Shown here: piece by piece, positions 19,919 to 28,222 of the stretch | How the letters are laid out: the number at the start of each line of letters is the position of its first letter | Position numbering within the stretch: the stretch's first letter is position 1 | Assembly: GCA_903828535.1 (NCBI GenBank) | Contig: CAIKMN010000036.1 | Span: 62,001-126,000 of the forward strand | DNA from: an uncultured Curvibacter sp. | GTDB taxonomy: Bacteria; Pseudomonadota; Gammaproteobacteria; Burkholderiales; Burkholderiaceae_C | Length of the DNA stretch: 64,000 nt | Direction of reading: 5' to 3' | Notes under the pieces: generated by a model | Seen by the model: the letters and a program-made list of their open reading frames with translations, nothing else | Told to the model about the DNA's origin: nothing | Databases searched by the model: none | Made by a program: the position numbers and the translations under genes

Positions 19919-19961
19919 GTTTTAGCCCCTGTTTATTTTTTTGCAATCAAAAGGAATTCAA

Positions 19962-21086
19962 ATGAGCACCGTGACCCCCAATGCCAACACCTGGTATGCA
20001 CACGTCGAAAAAACCAGCAAAACCGACGACGAACGCATCCAAGAGGTCAACGTGCTCCCACCCCCAGAACATTTAATTCGCTTTTTCCCCATTCACACCA
20101 CACCCGTTGAATCGCTGATTACGCAAACCCGTCAACACATTCACAACATCATGAAGGGTCAAGACGATCGTTTGTTGGTGGTGATTGGCCCTTGCTCGAT
20201 CCACGACCCTGAAGCCGCTTTGGATTACGCCAAACGCTTGAAAGAAGTGCGCGAGTTGTACAAAGATTCGCTCGAAATCGTGATGCGGGTCTATTTTGAA
20301 AAGCCCCGCACCACGGTCGGCTGGAAAGGGTTGATCAACGACCCCTACTTGGACGGGAGTTTTCGCATCGAAGAGGGCTTGCGCATCGCGCGCCAGTTGC
20401 TCATTGAAATCAACCGAATGGGCCTGCCAGCGGGCAGCGAGTTCTTGGATGTGATCTCACCGCAATACATTGCCGACCTGATCAGCTGGGGCGCCATTGG
20501 GGCCCGCACGACGGAAAGCCAAGTTCACCGCGAGTTGGCCTCGGGCATTTCAGCGCCGATTGGCTTCAAGAACGGCACCGATGGCAACATCCGCATCGCC
20601 ACCGATGCGATTCAAGCGGCGGCACGCGGCCACCACTTTTTGTCGGTTCACAAAAACGGTCAAGTGGCGATTGTGCAAACCAATGGCAACCCCGATTGCC
20701 ACGTCATTTTGCGCGGCGGCAAAGCCCCGAACTACGACGCTGCGAGCGTGGCCGCAGCCTGCGCCGATTTGACCGCGGCCAAACTCCCTGCCACTTTGAT
20801 GGTTGATTGCAGCCATGCCAACAGCAGCAAACAGCATCAAAAACAAATCGACGTGGCCAAGGACATTGCAGCCCAAATCAGCGGGGGATCGCACAGCGTT
20901 TTTGGTGTGATGGTGGAGAGCCACCTCAAAGCCGGCGCGCAAAAATTCACCCCGGGTCAAGACAGTGTGGCAGGCTTGGCGTATGGCCAAAGCATTACCG
21001 ATGCTTGCTTGGATTGGGACGATTCGGCCCAAGTGCTGGCGACCTTGTCCGAAGCGGTGTTGACCCGTCGCCGCCAGAAGGCTTGA
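19962..21086 (+). CDS. aroG: 3-deoxy-7-phosphoheptulonate (DAHP) synthase, class I (AroG type)
   Basis: The enzyme condenses phosphoenolpyruvate and erythrose-4-phosphate, the first step of aromatic amino-acid synthesis. I choose the ATG at 19962, 7 bases after AAGGA. The 374-residue protein has class I signatures: LLVVIGPCSIHDPEAALDYA, VYFEKPRTTVGWKGLINDP, GAIGARTTESQVHRELASG, GFKNGTDG and VDCSHANSSK. Which aromatic amino acid feeds back on it cannot be read from the sequence; the leader in front has Phe, Trp and Tyr codons, with Phe most frequent. Confidence 0.95.
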   Translation: MSTVTPNANTWYAHVEKTSKTDDERIQEVNVLPPPEHLIRFFPIHTTPVESLITQTRQHIHNIMKGQDDRLLVVIGPCSIHDPEAALDYAKRLKEVRELYKDSLEIVMRVYFEKPRTTVGWKGLINDPYLDGSFRIEEGLRIARQLLIEINRMGLPAGSEFLDVISPQYIADLISWGAIGARTTESQVHRELASGISAPIGFKNGTDGNIRIATDAIQAAARGHHFLSVHKNGQVAIVQTNGNPDCHVILRGGKAPNYDAASVAAACADLTAAKLPATLMVDCSHANSSKQHQKQIDVAKDIAAQISGGSHSVFGVMVESHLKAGAQKFTPGQDSVAGLAYGQSITDACLDWDDSAQVLATLSEAVLTRRRQKA

Positions 21087-21132
21087 TTTAAAAGAGCCTT
21101 TAAGTCACGACAGATTTGGGGCCTGTTCGTAA

Positions 21133-22560
21133 CTATTTGGGCGCGTTGCCCAGTGCATCCAGCAATTTCGCGTGGATGCCACCAAAGCCGCCGTTGCTCA
21201 TGCACACAATATGGTCGCCTGGCTGTGCGGCTTGGCTGACCTGTTCCACCAAGGTCTCCAAGTTGGCAGCGGTGAACGCGACGGTGGCGGCACCGTTATT
21301 GGGCGCGGCGGCATTAAGGGGCGCCAAAGCGGCGGCTGCGTCCCAATCGAGCCCGCCCGTGTGACAGAACGACAGGTCGGCAGGGGCCAAGGCCCAAGGC
21401 AATTGCGCTTTCATGGTGCCGAGCTTCATGGTGTTGGAGCGCGGCTCGAATACCGCCAAGATGCGTGGTCGGGGCTGAGCCTCCCGCTGAGCCGATAACT
21501 GCGCACGCAGCCCCTCTAAGGTGGTTCGCATGGCTGTCGGGTGGTGGGCGAAGTCGTCAATCACGGTGATGTTGCGCACGACGCCGCGCACTTCCATGCG
21601 GCGTTTGACATTCTGGAATGGGCCCAAGGCCTCGGCCGCTTGCTCGGCAGAGACCCCCAAATGATCGGCGGCGGCGATGGTCGCCAGCGCATTGAGTTGG
21701 TTGTGTTGGCCGCTCAAGTTCCAGCGCACTCGGGCGACCTCTTTGCCTTGTTTCAAGACGGCGAAATCGTGGACGGGGCCTTCGGCGCTGAAGTCGCTGA
21801 CGGCCGCGCCGAAGGTACGCACTTCGCTCCAACACCCTTGTCCCAAGACCCTTGTCAGGCTTTCTTCGAGGCCATTGACGACCACCCGGCCGGTGCTGGG
21901 CACGGTTCGGACCAAGTGGTGAAACTGGCGTTCAATGGCGGCCAAATTGTCAAAAATGTCGGCGTGGTCAAATTCCAAATTGTTCAAGATGGCCGTGCGG
22001 GGGCGGTAATGAACAAACTTGCTTCTTTTGTCGAAAAATGCCGTGTCGTACTCATCGGCTTCGATCACGAAGGGGGTGTCGGGGCCACTCAGTTGTGCTG
22101 AAACGCCAAAATTCAAAGGGACCCCGCCGACCAAGAAGCCGGGCCTCATGTCGGCTTGTGCGAGCACCCAGCTCAGCATCGAGGTGGTGGTGGTTTTACC
22201 GTGAGTCCCCGCCACCGCCAGCACATGGCGTCCTTGCAAGAGGTGTTCAGACAGCCACTGGGGGCCACTGGTGTAGCGAGCACCTTGGTTCAAAATCGCT
22301 TCCATCAAGGGGAATTTGGGGCCGCCGTCGGGCAAGCGGGCTCGGCTCACGACATTGCCGACGACAAACACATCGGGCTTCAAGGCCATTTGATCGGCGC
22401 CAAACCCCTCTATTAAGTCGATACCCAACGCGCGCAACTGGTCGCTCATGGGCGGGTACACCCCGGCGTCGCAGCCGGTGACCCGGTGACCGGCTTCCCG
22501 GGCGAGCGCGGCCAAACCGCCCATGAAAGTGCCGCAAATACCCAAGATATGAAGGTGCAT
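21133..22560 (-). CDS. mpl: UDP-N-acetylmuramate:L-alanyl-gamma-D-glutamyl-meso-diaminopimelate ligase
   Basis: Mpl ligates recycled murein tripeptide directly to UDP-MurNAc. The 475-residue Mur-ligase-family protein begins MHLHILGICGTFMGGLA, with the Mpl-type GICGTFMGG nucleotide loop rather than MurC's GLGGSGMSG, then [13 protein letters not shown] near residue 115, EADEYDTAFFDKRSKF and DDFAHHPTAM. It converges on aroG and is divergent from the next gene by only 31 bases. With ampD (33.5 kb) it indicates active cell-wall recycling. Confidence 0.96.
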   Translation of the reverse strand: MHLHILGICGTFMGGLAALAREAGHRVTGCDAGVYPPMSDQLRALGIDLIEGFGADQMALKPDVFVVGNVVSRARLPDGGPKFPLMEAILNQGARYTSGPQWLSEHLLQGRHVLAVAGTHGKTTTTSMLSWVLAQADMRPGFLVGGVPLNFGVSAQLSGPDTPFVIEADEYDTAFFDKRSKFVHYRPRTAILNNLEFDHADIFDNLAAIERQFHHLVRTVPSTGRVVVNGLEESLTRVLGQGCWSEVRTFGAAVSDFSAEGPVHDFAVLKQGKEVARVRWNLSGQHNQLNALATIAAADHLGVSAEQAAEALGPFQNVKRRMEVRGVVRNITVIDDFAHHPTAMRTTLEGLRAQLSAQREAQPRPRILAVFEPRSNTMKLGTMKAQLPWALAPADLSFCHTGGLDWDAAAALAPLNAAAPNNGAATVAFTAANLETLVEQVSQAAQPGDHIVCMSNGGFGGIHAKLLDALGNAPK

Positions 22561-22566
22561 GGCAAA

Positions 22567-22572
22567 ATTTTA
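22567..22572 (-). promoter_or_regulatory. Putative -10 element for mpl (leaderless)
   Basis: On the minus strand TAAAAT ends 6 bases before the mpl ATG, with no Shine-Dalgarno sequence. On the plus strand the same short gap holds CAAAAT at 22579-22584, 7 bases before the divergent gene's ATG. Confidence 0.35.
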
Positions 22573-22591
22573 AAGGAGCAAAATAGACGCC

Positions 22592-23182
22592 ATGAACACA
22601 AGCGAAGAAATAGCAGCTTGCGCCGCCCGCTGGGTGGTGGAGGAAGGCCTGGGCTACGGCCCTGCCAAACAGCGTGCCTTGAAGGAATTGGGTCTGCCCC
22701 CGCGCACGGCATTGCCAGACAATGCCATGCTGGAGCAAGAGGTTCGTGCGTATTTGGCCCTGTTTTGTGCCGAAACCCAACCCGCTGAGTTGCGCGCCTT
22801 GAGGCGCATGGCTTTGGTTTGGATGTCGCGCCTGGCGGCTTTTCGCCCCCATCTGACGGGCGCGGTTTGGCAAGGCACAGCAACGAAGATGTCAGATATT
22901 CACTTGCAATTGTTCTGCGATGACTCCAAATCAGCTGAGTTGGCGTTGATTAACCTGGGTCTTGAATACGATGTGGGCGCCACCCTTGGCTTTCGTGGCG
23001 AAGCGGTCGATGTGCTGAGTCTCGCCCAAGTGTGTGATGATTTGGATTTGCCAGTGGGCATTCATCTGCTCATTTATGACCACGATGATTTGCGTGGCGC
23101 ACTTAAACCCGACTCGTCTGGGTGGGTCCAAAGAGGCGATTTGAAAGCTGTTCAGCGCTTAATGGCCGAGGAAGCTGTATGA
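22592..23182 (+). CDS. Conserved protein of unknown function
   Basis: I do not recognise a named family. The 196-residue soluble protein has no signal peptide or membrane segment. Its first half is helical and alanine/leucine-rich with a GLGYGPAKQRALKELGLPP motif; the second half has an SDIHLQLFCDDSKSAE motif, then a predicted beta-rich stretch ending LIYDHDDLRGALKPD. The pattern of a Ser-Asp/His strand followed by later acidic residues faintly recalls nucleotidyltransferase folds, but this is weak. It overlaps the next thioredoxin-like gene by 4 bases. Confidence 0.6.
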   Translation: MNTSEEIAACAARWVVEEGLGYGPAKQRALKELGLPPRTALPDNAMLEQEVRAYLALFCAETQPAELRALRRMALVWMSRLAAFRPHLTGAVWQGTATKMSDIHLQLFCDDSKSAELALINLGLEYDVGATLGFRGEAVDVLSLAQVCDDLDLPVGIHLLIYDHDDLRGALKPDSSGWVQRGDLKAVQRLMAEEAV

Positions 23183-23769
23183 AGAACGTAGACAAGGTTG
23201 AACCTACTGGAGAGCCCAAGTCATTTTGGCGCCGTTTCTGGGTCATCGGCGCCCTGGGGTTGGCGGCGGGGGTGTCCACGGGGCTTTGGTCTCGAAGGCC
23301 ATCGGCCGCAGCGTCACCCTCCGCATCGTCCTCAGGATTGGCCGGGGTCCAGGCGCTTTGGGCGCTCACTTTGGAGACGCCCAGTGGCGCCCCTCTCTCA
23401 TTGTATTCATTCAAGGGGCGTCCCTTGTTGGTCAACTTTTGGGCCACCTGGTGCCCCCCTTGTGTTGAAGAATTGCCTCGATTGGCTGCCTTCTACAGTG
23501 AAAATAAGGCCAAAGGCTGGGAAGTTCTGGGCTTGGCGGTTGACCAGCCCAGCCAAGTGCAGCGTTTTTTGCGACAAACCCCCTTGCCTTTTTCGGTGGC
23601 CCTGGCCGGTTTAGAAGGCACTGCCTTGGCTAAATCCCTCGGAGATGAAGCGGGATCCCTGCCGTTTTCGGTGCTGATCGGATCAGATGGCCGTGTTTTA
23701 CAGCGTAAAATGGGTCAATTAACGTTGGATGACCTGTCGCAATGGGCTCGCTCGTTGACTGCCTCATGA
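23179..23769 (+). CDS. TlpA-family membrane-anchored thioredoxin-like protein
   Basis: I choose the ATG at 23179, which overlaps the previous stop as ATGA. The 196-residue protein has a basic N-terminus, one hydrophobic segment at about residues 22-38 (signal anchor) and an Ala/Ser-rich linker, then a thioredoxin fold with the active site NFWATWCPPCVEELPRL near residue 96. TlpA/ResA-like proteins reduce disulfides outside the cytoplasm, often for cytochrome c maturation. The substrate is unknown here. Confidence 0.88.
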   Translation: MKNVDKVEPTGEPKSFWRRFWVIGALGLAAGVSTGLWSRRPSAAASPSASSSGLAGVQALWALTLETPSGAPLSLYSFKGRPLLVNFWATWCPPCVEELPRLAAFYSENKAKGWEVLGLAVDQPSQVQRFLRQTPLPFSVALAGLEGTALAKSLGDEAGSLPFSVLIGSDGRVLQRKMGQLTLDDLSQWARSLTAS

Positions 23770-23865
23770 TGGACTGCCCCATGCAAAGGGTCGAATGACG
23801 GACCGTCGTCCTTGGCTTATGGCGCATCGACTGTGCCCTTTTGATTTAATTGAATTGGAGAAGAT

Positions 23866-24345
23866 ATGGACCTGAGAAAGCTCAAAACCTTGATTGATTT
23901 GGTGTCCGAGTCCAATGTGTCTGAATTGGAAATCACCGAGGCCGAAGGCAAGGTTCGCATTGTCAAAAGCGCCGGCGCGGTGCAAATGGCGCCTCAGTGG
24001 GTTCAGGCACCGCCCGTCATGGCCGCCGCTGTGCCAGGTGTGGCGCCAGGCGTTGCTGCAGCGCCTGTTGCGCCCGCTGAAGCCAGCGAAACGGCTGAAG
24101 CCCCCGCCAGCGGACACAAAGTCACCTCACCCATGGTCGGCACTTTCTACCGTGCCTCTAGCCCCGGCGCCAAGCCCTTCGTTGAGGTGGGCGATGAGGT
24201 CAAGGAAGGCGACACCTTGTGCATCATTGAAGCCATGAAGATCCTGAATGAGATCGAATGCGACAAGACAGGCCGGGTCAGCAAAATATTGTGTGAAAAC
24301 GGTCAAGCCGTTGAATACGGCCAAGCGTTGGTCGTGATCGAGTAA
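23866..24345 (+). CDS. accB: Biotin carboxyl carrier protein of acetyl-CoA carboxylase
   Basis: AccB carries the biotin that shuttles carboxyl groups for malonyl-CoA synthesis. The 159-residue product has the N-terminal BCCP segment ([23 protein letters not shown]), an Ala/Pro-rich linker at about 45-80 and a biotinyl domain with the biotin lysine in the [12 protein letters not shown] motif near residue 124. The start follows GGAG. It is followed by accC after 16 bases. Confidence 0.98.
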   Translation: MDLRKLKTLIDLVSESNVSELEITEAEGKVRIVKSAGAVQMAPQWVQAPPVMAAAVPGVAPGVAAAPVAPAEASETAEAPASGHKVTSPMVGTFYRASSPGAKPFVEVGDEVKEGDTLCIIEAMKILNEIECDKTGRVSKILCENGQAVEYGQALVVIE

Positions 24346-24361
24346 AGGCGACTTCCCCAGC

Positions 24362-25720
24362 ATGTTTAAAAAAATCCTTGTCGCCAATCGAGGCGAGATC
24401 GCGCTTCGCATCCAACGCGCCTGCCGTGAGTTGGGCATCAAAGCGGTGATGGTCTATTCAGAAGCCGACCGCGACGCCAAATACGTCAAGTTGGCCGACG
24501 AAGCCGTCTGCATCGGCCCGGCAGCCTCTTCCGCTAGCTATTTGAATATGCCGGCCCTGATTTCGGCCGCTGAGGTGACAGACGCCGAAGCCATTCACCC
24601 TGGTTATGGTTTCTTGAGCGAAAACGCCGACTTTGCGGAACGCGTCGAGCAAAGCGGCTTCCAGTTCATTGGTCCCACCGCCGAATCCATCCGCATGATG
24701 GGCGATAAAGTGTCGGCCAAACAAGCCATGATTCGCGCTGGCGTGCCTTGCGTGCCCGGTTCAGACGGCGAGTTGCCCGATGACCCGGTGCTGATTCGCC
24801 GGATCGGCCGCACGGTGGGCTATCCCGTGATCATCAAAGCCGCGGGCGGCGGCGGCGGTCGCGGTATGCGCGTGGTGCACACCGAGGCGGCGCTCATCAA
24901 CGCGGTGCAAATGACGAAGGCCGAGGCGGCGGCGGCCTTTGGCAATCCGGCGGTCTACATGGAAAAGTTTTTGCTGAACCCGCGCCACATCGAGATTCAG
25001 GTGTTGGCCGACAAGTTCAAAAACGCCGTCTATTTAGGTGAGCGCGATTGCTCCATGCAGCGCCGCCACCAAAAAGTCATCGAAGAAGCGCCCGCCCCTG
25101 GCATCCCTCGCAAGCTGATTGAGAAAATTGGTGAGCGTTGCGCTGCTGCTTGTAAAAAAATGGGCTACCGAGGAGCCGGCACCTTTGAGTTCCTGTACGA
25201 AAACGGTGAGTTCTATTTCATTGAAATGAACACCCGCGTGCAAGTGGAGCATCCGGTGACCGAATTGGTGACGGGCATCGACATTGTGAAAACCCAGATC
25301 TTGGTGGCGGCCGGTGAAAAGCTCCCTTTCACGCAACGCCAGATACAAATCAAGGGCCACGCGATTGAGTGCCGAGTGAATGCCGAAGACCCCTTTAAGT
25401 TCACGCCATCGCCCGGCCGCATCACCATGTGGCACCCGCCAGGTGGGCCTGGGGTTCGAGTCGATTCACACATTTACACCAACTATTTTGTGCCGCCCAA
25501 CTACGACTCCATGGTCGGCAAAATCATTGCTTACGGGGACACCCGTGACCAAGCTTTGGCGCGCATGCGCACCGCTTTGTTGGAGACGGTGGTCGAGGGC
25601 ATTCAAACCAACATTCCGTTGCACCGCGAACTGATGATCGACACCCACTTCATGACCGGTGGCACCAACATCCATTACTTGGAAGAATGGCTGGTTCAAC
25701 GCAAGAAGTTGAGCGCCTGA
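24362..25720 (+). CDS. accC: Acetyl-CoA carboxylase biotin carboxylase subunit
   Basis: AccC carboxylates AccB-bound biotin using ATP and bicarbonate. Its 452 residues match the family: [17 protein letters not shown] at the N-terminus, the ATP-grasp glycine-rich [14 protein letters not shown] near 160, [20 protein letters not shown] near 230, and [14 protein letters not shown] with catalytic residues near 288. It ends in an ATGA-type overlap with prmA. Confidence 0.99.
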   Translation: MFKKILVANRGEIALRIQRACRELGIKAVMVYSEADRDAKYVKLADEAVCIGPAASSASYLNMPALISAAEVTDAEAIHPGYGFLSENADFAERVEQSGFQFIGPTAESIRMMGDKVSAKQAMIRAGVPCVPGSDGELPDDPVLIRRIGRTVGYPVIIKAAGGGGGRGMRVVHTEAALINAVQMTKAEAAAAFGNPAVYMEKFLLNPRHIEIQVLADKFKNAVYLGERDCSMQRRHQKVIEEAPAPGIPRKLIEKIGERCAAACKKMGYRGAGTFEFLYENGEFYFIEMNTRVQVEHPVTELVTGIDIVKTQILVAAGEKLPFTQRQIQIKGHAIECRVNAEDPFKFTPSPGRITMWHPPGGPGVRVDSHIYTNYFVPPNYDSMVGKIIAYGDTRDQALARMRTALLETVVEGIQTNIPLHRELMIDTHFMTGGTNIHYLEEWLVQRKKLSA

Positions 25721-26628
25721 TGTTTGAGCTCAAGCTCTTGTGTCCCGAAGCCCAAGTTGAAACCATCAGCGACGCCCTCGAGGCCTTGGATGCCTTGAGT
25801 GTCAGCGTCGAAGACGCAGACGCCCATACCGAAGCTGAACAAGCTTTGTTTGGCGAACCTGGCATGCCCCCACCCAAAGACGGCTGGCAACGCTCGCGTT
25901 TGACGGCTTTATTTGCGCAAGAAGACCAAGCCAAAGAAGCGGCCACTTTGCTGGCGGTGCAAGACTTCTTTCAGGGCTGTGAAGTGTTGGGTGCGGTGGT
26001 GGTCCCTGAGCAAGATTGGGTGCGTTTGACGCAATCGCAATTCGCGCCAGTGCCGATTACGCCTACTTTTTGGATTGTGCCCAGTTGGCACGAACCGCCT
26101 GCTGAAGCCCAAGCCGTGATTCGGCTCGACCCCGGCTTGGCTTTCGGTTCCGGCACCCACCCCACCACCCGCATGTGTTTGCAATGGGTGGCTGCTGCCA
26201 ACGCGAAGCGAAACGCCTCCGATTCATTGCTCGGCCGTGTCTTGGATTACGGCTGTGGTTCGGGCATCTTGGCGATTGGCGCCGCCAAGTTTGGCGCTTC
26301 ATCGGTCGACGCTGTGGACATCGACCCGGCGGCGGTCCAAGCCACTGCTTTGAATGCCGAAGCCAATCAGGTCGGCTTAAAAGCCGGCTTGCCCGATCAG
26401 GCGCAAGGGGTTTACAACACCGTTCTGGCGAATATTTTGGCCACGCCTTTGAAGGTCTTGGCGCCCTTGCTGTGCGCGCATGTCGACGCTGGCGGGCATT
26501 TGGTGCTGGCCGGTATCTTGGCACGCCAAGCCGATGAATTGACCGAAGCCTACGCCCCTTACTTGAAATTGTCCGTGGCTGATGAGCAAGAGGGATGGGT
26601 TTTGATGACGGCTCAAAAGCCGCGATGA
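25720..26628 (+). CDS. prmA: Ribosomal protein L11 methyltransferase
   Basis: PrmA trimethylates ribosomal protein L11 using S-adenosylmethionine. I choose the ATG at 25720, overlapping the accC stop by one base; an upstream start at 25687 would add accC-coding sequence. The 302-residue protein has the substrate-binding N-terminal domain and, from about residue 135, the methyltransferase fold: DPGLAFGSGTHPTTRMCLQW, VLDYGCGSGILAIGAAKFGA and the catalytic-loop motif NTVLANILATPL. The accB-accC-prmA order is common in proteobacteria. Confidence 0.96.
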   Translation: MFELKLLCPEAQVETISDALEALDALSVSVEDADAHTEAEQALFGEPGMPPPKDGWQRSRLTALFAQEDQAKEAATLLAVQDFFQGCEVLGAVVVPEQDWVRLTQSQFAPVPITPTFWIVPSWHEPPAEAQAVIRLDPGLAFGSGTHPTTRMCLQWVAAANAKRNASDSLLGRVLDYGCGSGILAIGAAKFGASSVDAVDIDPAAVQATALNAEANQVGLKAGLPDQAQGVYNTVLANILATPLKVLAPLLCAHVDAGGHLVLAGILARQADELTEAYAPYLKLSVADEQEGWVLMTAQKPR

Positions 26629-26638
26629 ACTCTCGTAA

Positions 26639-26644
26639 TAAACT
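26639..26644 (+). promoter_or_regulatory. Putative -10 element for the DUF3426-like gene (leaderless)
   Basis: TAAACT (4 of 6) ends 6 bases before the ATG at 26651, in the 22-base gap after prmA. No ribosome-binding site is present. Confidence 0.25.
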
Positions 26645-26650
26645 CCGGTC

Positions 26651-27169
26651 ATGACCACCTCAGACGACGCTGAAACCCCCGCTTCCCCCGCTTGGCTTCT
26701 TGCCTTGTGGGGCGCCTTTCAAAGCTTGTTGGCTTTGGTGTTGTTCATGGTCTTGGTGGTGCAGGTATTGATTGCTGAACGAGACCATATTGCCGCCATG
26801 GAGCCCAGCATCAAGCCTTGGCTACAAACATTGTGTCAACCTTTCCATTGCAAAGTTGAGCATTGGAAGCGGGTGGATTTAATCCAAGTCAACGACTCGT
26901 CCTTTAACAAAGTCAAGGGCAGTATTTATGAATTGACGGCCACCTTGGTCAATCAAGCAGGGGCTCCCGTGGCGGCGCCCTCCCTGGAATTGACCTTGAC
27001 CGATGCCCAAAACCAAGCGGTCGTGCGGCGTGTCTTCTTGGCCCAAGAATTGGAAGCGCCGACTTTGATTCGCGCGGGGGGCGAGTGGCCAATTCAGCAT
27101 TCGGTGCTGTTGGATGACAACCTGAATGACCGGGTCATGGGCTACAGCCTCGTCGCTTTTTACCCCTGA
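26651..27169 (+). CDS. DUF3426-like single-pass membrane protein
   Basis: The 172-residue protein has a short acidic cytoplasmic start, one membrane segment at about residues 16-40 and an extracytoplasmic beta-rich domain (LCQPFHCKVEHWKRVDLIQV, then YELTATLVNQAGAPVAAPSLEL) matching the DUF3426 domain that often follows prmA in betaproteobacteria. Relatives usually begin with a zinc-ribbon (paired CxxC) segment; this one has none and starts almost at the membrane helix. Function unknown. Confidence 0.7.
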   Translation: MTTSDDAETPASPAWLLALWGAFQSLLALVLFMVLVVQVLIAERDHIAAMEPSIKPWLQTLCQPFHCKVEHWKRVDLIQVNDSSFNKVKGSIYELTATLVNQAGAPVAAPSLELTLTDAQNQAVVRRVFLAQELEAPTLIRAGGEWPIQHSVLLDDNLNDRVMGYSLVAFYP

Positions 27170-27230
27170 TACCCCTGATACCCCTTTTCTTTTTTCCTTT
27201 CCATTCCCTCCTTCCCTTCCTCGTCCTCAC
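27161..27230 (+). repeat. Pyrimidine-rich tract with a TACCCCTGA direct repeat
   Basis: TACCCCTGA occurs twice in tandem (27161-27178) with a partial third copy, the first including the stop codon of the preceding gene. It is followed by about 50 bases that are almost entirely C and T. The kinase gene's GGAG ribosome-binding site lies just after. The tract may be an unstructured leader or a slippage-prone spacer. Confidence 0.5.
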
Positions 27231-27241
27231 CGGAGATTTAG

Positions 27242-28147
27242 ATGGCAGCCCTGATTTGCGGCTCTTTGGCCTTTGACACGATCATGAACTTTGAAGGCCG
27301 GTTTGCAGAGCAAATCCTGCCCGATCAATTGCACATTTTGAATGTGGCTTTTTTGGTGCCGTCCTTGCGACGCGATTTCGGCGGTTGCGCGGGCAATATC
27401 GCCTACAGCTTGAAGCTTCTGGGGGGTGAGCCCTTGATCTTGGCGGCCTTGGGCAACGACGGCGCGCCCTATTTGAAGCGCTTGGATGACTTGGGCATTT
27501 CAAGCCAAGGCGTGCGCGAGGTGGGCGATGATTACACCGCTTTGGCCATGATCATGACCGACCGTGACAACAACCAGATCACGGCTTTTCACCCCGGCGC
27601 GATGGGGCAAGCCCATTTGAATACCATCGAACCTGCTTGGGCTGGGCAGGCCGGTGTTCGCTTGGCCATCATTTCTCCCGACGGCCGTCAAGCCATGATC
27701 GAGCATGCCGATCAATTGGTGGCGGCCGCCATCCCCTTTGTCTTCGATCCAGGCCAAGGCTTACCGATGTTTGAGGGCCCAGAGTTGTCGAAGTTCATCG
27801 AACAGGCGACCTGGGTCACGGTGAACGATTACGAAGGCAAAATGCTTTGTGACCGCACCGGTTTGTCCCCGGCTGACATTTCCTGCCAAGTGCAAGGCTT
27901 GATCATCACCCTGGGCTCACAAGGCGCAGAAATTTGGGTGGATGGTCAAAAAACATGGGTGCCTCCAGTTGTGGCTGAGCAGGTCGTGGACCCGACAGGC
28001 TGTGGCGATTCTTGGCGTGGCGCGTTGCTTTTTGGATTAGAGCGCGGCTGGGACTTGGTGCGTTGCGCTGAATTGGGCAACCGCGTGGCGTCTCTCAAAA
28101 TTGCACAACGGGGACCACAAAATTACCAACTCAACTTCCAGCCCTGA
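27242..28147 (+). CDS. PfkB-family carbohydrate/nucleoside kinase
   Basis: The 301-residue protein is a ribokinase-like (PfkB) kinase. It starts AALICGSLAFDTIMNFEGRF, has the family glycine pair in FGGCAGNIAYSLKLLGGEP near residue 43, and the C-terminal anion-hole/catalytic-base signature DPTGCGDSWRGALLFG near 249, with cysteine where most members have alanine (GAGD). The small-molecule substrate (sugar or nucleoside, possibly adenosine-like) cannot be decided from sequence alone. The ATG follows GGAG by 7 bases. Confidence 0.82.
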   Translation: MAALICGSLAFDTIMNFEGRFAEQILPDQLHILNVAFLVPSLRRDFGGCAGNIAYSLKLLGGEPLILAALGNDGAPYLKRLDDLGISSQGVREVGDDYTALAMIMTDRDNNQITAFHPGAMGQAHLNTIEPAWAGQAGVRLAIISPDGRQAMIEHADQLVAAAIPFVFDPGQGLPMFEGPELSKFIEQATWVTVNDYEGKMLCDRTGLSPADISCQVQGLIITLGSQGAEIWVDGQKTWVPPVVAEQVVDPTGCGDSWRGALLFGLERGWDLVRCAELGNRVASLKIAQRGPQNYQLNFQP

Positions 28148-28169
28148 GCGGACGCGTCGCGCATGAAAA

Positions 28170-28197
28170 AAGCCCGAGGCCGTGAGGCTTCGGGCTT
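28170..28197 (-). terminator. Intrinsic terminator of the histone-like gene
   Basis: AAGCCCGAGGCC (28170-28181) pairs with GGCTTCGGGCTT (28186-28197) through 12 bp including one G-U, with a GTGA loop. On the minus strand it is followed by a run of Ts (the As at 28165-28169), so it terminates transcription coming from the histone-like gene; it may also slow the converging kinase transcript. Confidence 0.8.
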
Positions 28198-28222
28198 GAG
28201 ACACTGACGTGCCCAAAGCAGC

